DNA of 39,139 nt from Lachnospiraceae bacterium UBA7205. Lineage in GTDB: Bacteria; Bacillota; Clostridia; Lachnospirales; Lachnospiraceae. Under the pieces are notes generated by a model. The model saw nothing but the letters and a program-made list of their open reading frames with translations. It did not search any database and was not told the DNA's origin. Shown piece by piece: positions 33,536 through 39,139 of this stretch (position 1 is its first letter; the number at the start of each line of letters is the position of its first letter). Position numbers and translations under genes: made by a program. The stretch lies in NCBI GenBank assembly GCA_002490665.1, contig DKUL01000034.1, positions 1-39,139 of the forward strand, read 5' to 3'.

Positions 33536-33603
33536 TGGAATGATTTCATTCCAATATTACACCATTTCTTCGTTAAAATCAATATTGGAATGAATTTATT
33601 CCA
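33536..33603. promoter_or_regulatory. Operator pair upstream of XRE copy 1
   Basis: Two dyads, TGGAATGATTTCATTCCA (33536-33553) and TGGAATGAATTTATTCCA (33586-33603), have centres 50 bp apart. Both share TGGAAT-N6-ATTCCA. The second lies just before the ribosome site, so binding there would block transcription. Autorepression by the XRE protein is inferred. Confidence 0.75.
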
Positions 33604-33627
33604 GAAATTTTGGGAAGGAAAACAAAA

Positions 33628-33870
33628 ATGTCAGCTGTTATTAATCAGGATATTTCTATAGGCGCTAATCTGAAAGCCTTGCGATTACGGAATAAATTAT
33701 CTCAGGAAGATGTCGCTGCAAAATTACAAGTAATGGGATTCACGATTAGTCGGGAGATTATTTCTCAAATGGAATTGGGTCATCACAATATCAGGGTAAG
33801 CGTCCTCTTGGCGCTCAAAGAGCTTTATCATGCTACCTTTGATGAAATTTTCGCAGATTTGTCTTTTTAG
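33628..33870 (+). CDS. XRE-family transcriptional regulator, copy 1
   Basis: 80 residues from an ATG at 33628 with GGAAGGA upstream (an upstream TTG frame start overlaps the ribosome site). A single Cro/C1-type HTH fills residues about 12-70: 'LRLRNKLSQEDVAAKLQ' and 'TISREIISQMELGHHNI'. No ligand or protease domain. It has a near-identical copy 408 bp downstream and two palindromic operators upstream. Likely a dimeric autoregulator; other targets are unknown. Confidence 0.85.
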   Translation: MSAVINQDISIGANLKALRLRNKLSQEDVAAKLQVMGFTISREIISQMELGHHNIRVSVLLALKELYHATFDEIFADLSF

Positions 33871-33942
33871 GGTGAATTAAATTTATTTTCTGTCATGTCT
33901 GTATCATCATTCCCATTTCTTACTGTTTATTAAATATTATTT

Positions 33943-34010
33943 TGGAATGCTTCCATTCCGATTTAACACCGTATTTTCTTTAAAATTAATATTGGTATGA
34001 ATTTATTCCA
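33943..34010. promoter_or_regulatory. Operator pair upstream of XRE copy 2
   Basis: TGGAATGCTTCCATTCCG (33943-33960) and TGGTATGAATTTATTCCA (33993-34010) are degenerate versions of the copy 1 dyads. Their centres are again exactly 50 bp apart. Confidence 0.7.
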
Positions 34011-34035
34011 AAAAAATCGGGGAAGGAAAGTAATT

Positions 34036-34335
34036 ATGTCAGCTGTTATTAATCAGGATATTTCTATAGGCGCTAATCTGAAAGCCTTGCGATTGCGGAA
34101 TAAGTTATCTCAGGAGGATGTCGCTGTAAAATTACAAGTAATGGGATTCACCATTAGCCGGGAGATTATCTCTCAAATGGAATTGGGACACCACAACATC
34201 AGGGTAAGCGTCCTCTTGGCGCTCAAAGAACTTTATCATGCTACCTTTGATGAAATTTTCGCAAATTTGTCTTTTCGAATAAATGATTCAGGTTGTGGAT
34301 TGTTGACAAAACCAGCCGGGAGAAGCAAAAAATAG
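34036..34335 (+). CDS. XRE-family transcriptional regulator, copy 2 with C-terminal extension
   Basis: 99 residues from an ATG at 34036 with GGAAGGA upstream. The first 80 residues equal copy 1 except A-to-V in 'VAVKLQ' and D-to-N in 'FANLSF'. Where copy 1 stops after 'SF', this copy reads on for 19 residues ('RINDSGCGLLTKPAGRSKK') into unique sequence, as expected where a tandem duplication ends. The extension looks non-native. The two proteins probably bind the same sites and may form heterodimers. Confidence 0.85.
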   Translation: MSAVINQDISIGANLKALRLRNKLSQEDVAVKLQVMGFTISREIISQMELGHHNIRVSVLLALKELYHATFDEIFANLSFRINDSGCGLLTKPAGRSKK

Positions 34336-34382
34336 GAAGGGATATCATATAATACAACAAGACAAGATGTAAGACTGCAAAC

Positions 34383-34433
34383 AGAAAATATAAAGCTGCC
34401 GTTTCACGAATTTTTATTCGTGAAAGCGGCAGC
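34383..34433 (-). terminator. Terminator of the sucrose operon
   Basis: On the minus strand GCTGCCG and TTCACGAAT arms pair with ATTCGTGAA and CGGCAGC (34395-34433), a stem of about 16 bp, then run into TTTATATTTT. It lies 6 bp after the scrK stop. Confidence 0.85.
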
Positions 34434-34439
34434 CCCTGA

Positions 34440-35399
34440 TTACCCTTTTATCAGCGCTTCGACTTCCGCCTGGGACGGCATCACGCGCAGCGCGCCCTTT
34501 TTCGTCGTGATAATCGACGCGGCGGCATTTGCAAACGTGAGCATCTCCGTAAGCTTCTGCCCATCAAATCCATCAATCCCATATTTCAGTACGTAGTGCA
34601 GGCAGCAGGCGCCGAACGTGTCGCCCGCCCCCGTCGTCTCTATCGTATTTTCCTGCAAAAATGGCTTCACCTCCACGCGCAGACCCTTATAATATGCCCT
34701 GCTTCCCTCTTTTCCCATGGAGAGCAGGATGAGCGGAATCTGGTACTCCGCGCGGAGCTTCTCAATGCCGGCGTCAAAATCCTCCTCGCCGGTAAACCAC
34801 TGGATTTCATTGTCTGATATTTTCAGGACATCGCAGTGTGCAAGACCGTACCGAACCTGCTCCCTCGCATCGTCAAGCGACTTCCAGAGCGGCGGTCTTA
34901 AATTCGGGTCGAACGAGACGACCACGCCGGACTCCCGCGCGATGCCGACTGCCTTTCTGGTCGCGGCGCGCACACCCTCATGTGTCATGGACAGCGTACC
35001 GAAATGAAAGATTGTGGATTCCCGTATCTGTTCTGCGGGAATCTCTGCCTCTGTCAGCATCATATCCGCCCCCGGATTGCGGTAAAACGAGAAATCCCTG
35101 TCCCCGTCCGGATAGGTGTGAACCAGGGCAAGCGTCGTGTGGACTTCCTCGTCCATGTACAGGCTGTCCGCATGGATGCCGACTTCCGTGACTGCTTTTT
35201 TCAGCTGTTCCCCAAAAAAGTCTTTTCCCACTTTTCCGATAAAGGACGTCCTGTGCCCCAGCCTGGAAAGCATTGCCAGCACATTGCAGGGCGCTCCCCC
35301 CGGATTTGCCTCAAACAATGGGTTACCCTGCGCGCTCATGCCGTTTTCCGTAAAATCAATCAGCAGTTCGCCCAGCGCTGTTACATCATAATTTTTCAT
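34440..35399 (-). CDS. scrK: Fructokinase (PfkB family)
   Basis: 319 residues. It phosphorylates fructose with ATP. PfkB signatures are present: 'GGAPCNVLAMLSRLGHRTSF' near residue 34, and 'TTGAGDTFGACCLHY' with the catalytic aspartate. 'VSFDPNLRPPLW' and 'ISDNEIQWFTG' are typical of fructokinases. The ATG at 35399 has GAAAGGAAAG upstream. It is the last gene of the sucrose operon, 105 bp after the GH32 gene, and would capture fructose released by both upstream enzymes. Confidence 0.9.
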   Translation of the reverse strand: MKNYDVTALGELLIDFTENGMSAQGNPLFEANPGGAPCNVLAMLSRLGHRTSFIGKVGKDFFGEQLKKAVTEVGIHADSLYMDEEVHTTLALVHTYPDGDRDFSFYRNPGADMMLTEAEIPAEQIRESTIFHFGTLSMTHEGVRAATRKAVGIARESGVVVSFDPNLRPPLWKSLDDAREQVRYGLAHCDVLKISDNEIQWFTGEEDFDAGIEKLRAEYQIPLILLSMGKEGSRAYYKGLRVEVKPFLQENTIETTGAGDTFGACCLHYVLKYGIDGFDGQKLTEMLTFANAAASIITTKKGALRVMPSQAEVEALIKG

Positions 35400-35504
35400 A
35401 TTTTATCTTTCCTTTCACAGTGATTCGTTCCCCATGGCGGCAAATGTATTTTCCACCCGCCACAGAAAACAGGCTCCATAGCAATTCTGTGTTATGCACA
35501 GCAC

Positions 35505-36989
35505 CTACATCAGGTCATACTTTACGACATCCATCTCCACTGTCCCATCCGCAAAGAAGGAAATACCGTCCGCCGCCTGATCCGTGTACATTGTCGCCGT
35601 CAGGACATGTTCCCCATCATTGACAAACACCTCCGCGCTGAAGCGGTCGAGAATAATGCGCAATTTCAGGCTGCCGTCCACGCTGTTGACAAGGCTGCGC
35701 CGCTGATGGATAATCGCCCGCCTTGAACCGGAAAATTTCCTGTCCACCTTGAGGACGGACTCTCTAGGGCGGAAACTAACAGCGGTCTGGTATTTGCCAT
35801 TCTGCGCAAAGCGGACTGCAAACTTCTGGTAAAGCGCCTGCGCTTCCCCGCGCCGCAGTGTAAGCTCCATGTCAACGCACCGCCCTTTGACGCCCGCCAG
35901 GCTGATTGTGCCAGTAAAGGATACCTTTTCATGCACGACTTTGTTGCAGCGCATCGCTTCAAGCTCACGCACCGGATTCTGATACAGTCTGCCGTTTCGG
36001 ATGGAAAGCTCCCTTGGCAGGCTCATCTGACCCGCCCATGCCTCCTCCTGCGAGCGCATGGGGAGGGTGTCCCAGTTCTGCATCCAGCCAACCATGATGC
36101 GGCGCCCATCCGGCGCAAGCATTGTCTGCGACGCGTAGAAATCAATTCCATAGTCAATCGCCTGGTCGCTCTCCTCATGGAATGTTTTCGTCTGCTCGTC
36201 ATATGTCCCAATCAGGCAGAGCGAACCGTTTCCATTGTGGTACTCAAATCCCTGCGGCAGCATATCCGTGGGACTTGCGAGAAGAACCCATTTCCCATCC
36301 AGCGGGAAGAAGTCGGGACACTCCCACATCCTGCCGAAACGACCGTTATTGGACACCAGAACTTTCTGAAATTCCCACTGGAAGCCGTCCCTGCTTCCAT
36401 ATAATAAAATCTGTCCGTCACCGTCTGCCAGTGCACTGCCGAAAACGCAGCTGTACGTGCCGTCCGCATTCTGCCACACCTTCGGGTCGCGGAAGTCAAA
36501 CCGGCTGGCGCCCTCGGGCAAATCCTTCTCGCCGAGGACAGGATTTTTTTCATACTTCTGGTAGTCAGTTCCGTCACCGACGGCAAGGCTCTGTGTCTGG
36601 ATGTCACGGATTACACCATTTTCCTGCCGTTCCTTAATGACGCTGGTGTACATCAATAAATGCCTGCCGTCCGGCAGCGTCAGCGCGCTTCCCGAAAAAC
36701 ATCCATCCCTGTCGTAAACCTCATCCGGTGCAAGCGCCGCCGGAAGATGCTCCCAGTGCAGCAAATCCCTGCTCACCGCATGCCCCCAGTGCATCGGTCC
36801 CCATTTGGACTCGTATGGATAGTACTGGTAAAACAGGTGATACATCCCATTGTAATGGCAGAAGCCATTGGGGTCATTCATCCACCCGACGCGGGCACAC
36901 AGGTGGAATTCAGGGCGTTCTTCCTTCGCGATATTTTTTTCAACGGCTTCCTCATATTTGCGCGCTTCGCGCAGTGTCTGACTTGTCAT
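35505..36989 (-). CDS. scrB: GH32 sucrose (or sucrose-6-phosphate) hydrolase
   Basis: 494 residues, no signal peptide, so cytoplasmic. GH32 motifs are complete: nucleophile D39 in 'WMNDPNGF', transition-state D168 in 'FRDPKVW', acid/base E223 in 'WECPDFF'. The five-blade propeller is followed by the C-terminal beta-sandwich ('LRIILDRFSAEVFVNDGEH'). It cleaves the fructosyl bond of sucrose or its 6-phosphate. Since no PTS gene is in view while amylosucrase and fructokinase are, free sucrose may be the substrate (inference). GGAGGAG precedes the ATG; it starts 13 bp after the amylosucrase stop. Confidence 0.9.
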   Translation of the reverse strand: MTSQTLREARKYEEAVEKNIAKEERPEFHLCARVGWMNDPNGFCHYNGMYHLFYQYYPYESKWGPMHWGHAVSRDLLHWEHLPAALAPDEVYDRDGCFSGSALTLPDGRHLLMYTSVIKERQENGVIRDIQTQSLAVGDGTDYQKYEKNPVLGEKDLPEGASRFDFRDPKVWQNADGTYSCVFGSALADGDGQILLYGSRDGFQWEFQKVLVSNNGRFGRMWECPDFFPLDGKWVLLASPTDMLPQGFEYHNGNGSLCLIGTYDEQTKTFHEESDQAIDYGIDFYASQTMLAPDGRRIMVGWMQNWDTLPMRSQEEAWAGQMSLPRELSIRNGRLYQNPVRELEAMRCNKVVHEKVSFTGTISLAGVKGRCVDMELTLRRGEAQALYQKFAVRFAQNGKYQTAVSFRPRESVLKVDRKFSGSRRAIIHQRRSLVNSVDGSLKLRIILDRFSAEVFVNDGEHVLTATMYTDQAADGISFFADGTVEMDVVKYDLM

Positions 36990-37002
36990 ACATCTCCTCC
37001 GC

Positions 37003-38850
37003 TTATTTCTTTTCCGGTTTTCTTTTCAAATAACAGAACCCGTACGCCGGTATATGGATTTCCGACAGTGTCTGCGCATCTCCCATAATCATGTCCACAA
37101 ACTTCCCGCCATACGCATCCAGCCGGATTGTTTTTTCATGCTCACTGAAATTAAACAGCCCCACAACCTCGTCGCCCGCAAAATGCCTTGCGATGCAAAG
37201 CACCGCCACATCTCCGGTATCAATCGTCCACATATCTGCATTTGTCTCAAATACCTTCTCCGATTTCCGTATCCGTTCCAGCTTCCCAAGCTGTGTAAAC
37301 AATCTTCCCTCTACGGTATCCGGCTTGGAGATATTTTCCGCAAGCGTCCAGTTCATCGCGCCGCGGTGTATGTAACGGGAATCCGCTGCCTTGTCCGGGT
37401 CATCCTTATATGTATAGTCATTTACCTGCGCGATTTCATCCCCGCTGTACAAAACCGGTATTCCCGACTGCATGAACATATATGCATGAAGCATCACATC
37501 CATCCGGATTGCGCGCTCCATCCCCTCCGAATCCTGCTCAAACCCTGCCTTTTCGATGCCGCACATGGATGCGGTCGTCCCGCAGAATCTCGCATCGCCC
37601 GTAACCGGATCCGCATTGTACAGCTCTCCGCGGCTGCAGCTCTCTCCCGCATATCCCTGAAAATAGTCATTCAGGTATTTTTTATGCGGCCGTTCCTTGA
37701 TTCCGTCTTCCCGCAGTACATCATAATCCAGCCCCCAGCCAATGTCATCATGGCAGCGCAGATAGTTCAGAAATACATAGTCTTTCGGAAGGGAACTTAC
37801 AATGTCAAGCTGCCGTTTCAGGAGCCTGGTATCCCTTGTCGCAACCGTATGCCATGTCGTCGCCATGGTGGTCACATTGTAGAGCATATGGCACTCCGGC
37901 TTCTCCACGGTGCCAAAATAGGGCACTACCTTCTCCGGCTCCATGACCACCTCGCCAAGCAGGAGCACACCCGGGCAGACAATCTCACTAATCATGCGCA
38001 TCATGCGCACAATCGTGTGCACCTGAGGCAGGTTGCGGCACTGCGTACCGAGTTCTTTCCATATGTATGGTACCGCATCAATCCGGATAATGTCAATCCC
38101 CCTGTTTGCCAGGTACAGGAAATGGTACATCATCTCATTAAAGACGCGCGGATTCTTATAATTTAAGTCCCACTGGTATGGATAAAACGTAGTCATGACA
38201 AAATGCTCCGTCTCAGGAAGCCATGTAAAATTGCCCGGAGCCGTTGTCGGGAACACCTGCGGCACGGTCTTCTCATACAGAGATGGTATATAGGAATTGT
38301 CAAAGAAGAAATAGCGGCTCATATATTCCCCTTCGCCCCTGCGTGCCCTTTTCGCCCACTCATGGTCCTCCGACGTGTGGTTCATGACAAAATCCATGCA
38401 GACATTGATTCCTTTTCGGTGGCATGCCGCAGTCAGGTGCTCCAGATCCTCCATCGAGCCGAGATGCTCCTGCACTTTTCTGAAATCCGACACTGCATAG
38501 CCGCCGTCCGAGCGCCCCTTTGGCGTCTCCAGAAACGGCATCAGGTGGACGTAATTCACATTGCACTGCTCGATATAGTCCAGTTTTGACTCTACTCCCT
38601 TAATCGTTCCTGCAAAGTTGTCAATATAGAGCATCATTCCCAGCAAGTCATTGTGCTTGTACCAGTTCCTGTCCTCCTCGCGCACGGAGTCCATGGCTTT
38701 CAGCTCCGTGCCGCGCTCCTTGTAAAAGCGCTGCATATTGTCGCACAGCTCGGCAAACATGTCGCCATTATCGTACAGTTCCATATACAGCCAGCGAAGC
38801 TCGTCATGATGCCGCTCAAGACGCCTTGTGTAAATCTCCTTTTTTCCCAT
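37003..38850 (-). CDS. Amylosucrase-type GH13 enzyme
   Basis: 615 residues, within the size range of amylosucrases (GH13_4), no signal peptide. The N-terminal helical domain (1-90) precedes the (beta/alpha)8 barrel. The catalytic nucleophile is D258 in 'IIRIDAVPYIWKELGT', acid/base E300 in 'LLLGEVVM', and H367-D368 in 'LNYLRCHDDIGW'. 'YFFFDNSYIP' and 'TTASMCGIE' match amylosucrase signatures. Such enzymes transfer glucose from sucrose onto an alpha-1,4-glucan and release fructose; a sucrose hydrolase or isomerising variant cannot be excluded. The ATG at 38850 has GAGAGGTG upstream. First gene of the operon. Confidence 0.88.
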   Translation of the reverse strand: MGKKEIYTRRLERHHDELRWLYMELYDNGDMFAELCDNMQRFYKERGTELKAMDSVREEDRNWYKHNDLLGMMLYIDNFAGTIKGVESKLDYIEQCNVNYVHLMPFLETPKGRSDGGYAVSDFRKVQEHLGSMEDLEHLTAACHRKGINVCMDFVMNHTSEDHEWAKRARRGEGEYMSRYFFFDNSYIPSLYEKTVPQVFPTTAPGNFTWLPETEHFVMTTFYPYQWDLNYKNPRVFNEMMYHFLYLANRGIDIIRIDAVPYIWKELGTQCRNLPQVHTIVRMMRMISEIVCPGVLLLGEVVMEPEKVVPYFGTVEKPECHMLYNVTTMATTWHTVATRDTRLLKRQLDIVSSLPKDYVFLNYLRCHDDIGWGLDYDVLREDGIKERPHKKYLNDYFQGYAGESCSRGELYNADPVTGDARFCGTTASMCGIEKAGFEQDSEGMERAIRMDVMLHAYMFMQSGIPVLYSGDEIAQVNDYTYKDDPDKAADSRYIHRGAMNWTLAENISKPDTVEGRLFTQLGKLERIRKSEKVFETNADMWTIDTGDVAVLCIARHFAGDEVVGLFNFSEHEKTIRLDAYGGKFVDMIMGDAQTLSEIHIPAYGFCYLKRKPEKK

Positions 38851-38887
38851 AAGTCCACCTCTCTATATTTTTATTGTTGGTATTTCA

Positions 38888-38916
38888 ATAGTAGCATTCC
38901 TTTTTTGATATGTCAA
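38888..38916 (-). promoter_or_regulatory. Promoter of the sucrose operon
   Basis: A perfect TTGACA (38911-38916) and TACTAT (38888-38893) are 17 bp apart on the minus strand, 37 bp before the amylosucrase start. The -35 box lies inside a LacI-type operator. Confidence 0.8.
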
Positions 38917-38928
38917 TCGTTTAACATA
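38909..38928. promoter_or_regulatory. LacI/GalR-type operator O1
   Basis: On the minus strand TATGTTAAACGATTGACATA is a dyad (8 of 10 pairs) with a central CG, typical of LacI-family sites. It overlaps the -35 box, so repressor binding would block the promoter. Confidence 0.7.
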
Positions 38929-39008
38929 TTTTCAATAGATTATACAATTTTTCGCTTCTGTTTTTTTGCATTATTCTGAATTATTATCCGAAATATGGTA
39001 TTTTTGCG

Positions 39009-39028
39009 TATGTTAAACGATTAATATA
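39009..39028. promoter_or_regulatory. LacI/GalR-type operator O2
   Basis: TATGTTAAACGATTAATATA shares 14 consecutive bases with O1, in opposite orientation on the chromosome. Its centre is 100 bp from the O1 centre. It could support repressor looping or belong to a divergent gene beyond the window. Confidence 0.65.
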
Positions 39029-39047
39029 TATTCCTGGACTGCGCAAT

Positions 39048-39132
39048 CGAGTAGGGGAATGACCTTCTCTCCTACTCGCCGCGCGCCCCATGCGCCGCCT
39101 TAGCGGCATACTTCCTCTGCATGGGGCTGCGC
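39048..39132. repeat. Compact pair of stem-loops upstream of the sucrose operon
   Basis: CGAGTAGG/CCTACTCG (39048-39078) is followed by a long GC-rich hairpin: GCGCGCCCCATGC pairs with GCATGGGGCTGCGC around an inner CCGC/GCGG (39081-39132). It may be a terminator region of an outside gene or a dispersed intergenic repeat. Confidence 0.5.
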
Positions 39133-39139
39133 ATAAAAA

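Larger units (their letters stand above)
33471..34280 (+). repeat. Tandem duplication of an XRE gene with its control region
   Basis: Unit 1 (about 33471-33872) and unit 2 (about 33879-34280) are offset by 407-408 bp. Coding parts are nearly identical: 2 changes in 80 residues. Control regions have diverged more but keep both operator boxes. Confidence 0.85.

Noticed and set aside
37054..38166. 370-codon plus-strand frame opposite the amylosucrase gene
   Set aside because: Composition is not protein-like and the opposite strand has a complete catalytic set.

Overview
The window reads as a chromosomal segment of an anaerobic Firmicute, most likely a Lachnospiraceae-type gut Clostridium. The reasons are strong GGAGG ribosome sites, consensus sigma-A promoters, an F0 operon with a Na+-type c subunit, a Ni/Co riboswitch, a DUF6809-like small protein and the general gene repertoire. 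No species is claimed. There are no rRNA, tRNA, CRISPR or complete insertion-sequence genes.

Layout. (1) 1-2.5 kb, minus strand: the start of an F-type ATP synthase operon (atpZ, atpI, atpB, atpE, partial atpF) with its promoter. (2) 2.6-6.5 kb, minus: a signalling cluster made of a FIST sensor protein, a soluble MCP-type signalling protein, an HPt phosphotransfer protein and a REC-HD-GYP c-di-GMP phosphodiesterase. (3) 6.7-9.7 kb, plus: a DUF402 protein, then a three-gene unit encoding a membrane-anchored subtilase, a MotA/ExbB-like membrane protein, and a second four-helix membrane protein fused to a LuxR-type HTH. (4) 9.75-10.9 kb, minus: a CDF metal exporter behind a NiCo (czcD) riboswitch with an overlapping terminator. 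(5) 11.1-13.6 kb, minus: metY-cysK for sulfide assimilation. (6) 13.8-15.1 kb, minus: a DinJ/YafQ toxin-antitoxin pair and an orphan HicB. (7) 15.2-31.3 kb, minus: one 16.2-kb gene for a secreted 5391-residue protein with about 28 repeated beta-sandwich-like modules. (8) 31.7-34.4 kb: an accessory patch with a Uma2-remnant/Rpn-type nuclease chimera, a small DUF6809-like gene and a tandemly duplicated XRE regulator with paired operators. (9) 34.4-39.1 kb, minus: a sucrose operon (amylosucrase, GH32 sucrose hydrolase, fructokinase) with a promoter and two LacI-type operators.

How the parts fit. The sucrose operon splits sucrose either into glucan plus fructose (amylosucrase) or into hexoses (GH32); fructokinase captures the fructose. 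The FIST/MCP and HPt/HD-GYP genes look like a split sensory route ending in c-di-GMP breakdown, with the histidine kinase encoded elsewhere. The most unusual items are the subtilase/MotA-like/LuxR unit, the giant repeat protein, and the duplicated XRE gene whose operator pairs keep an exact 50-bp spacing. All functions come from reading motifs in the sequence; no database search was possible.
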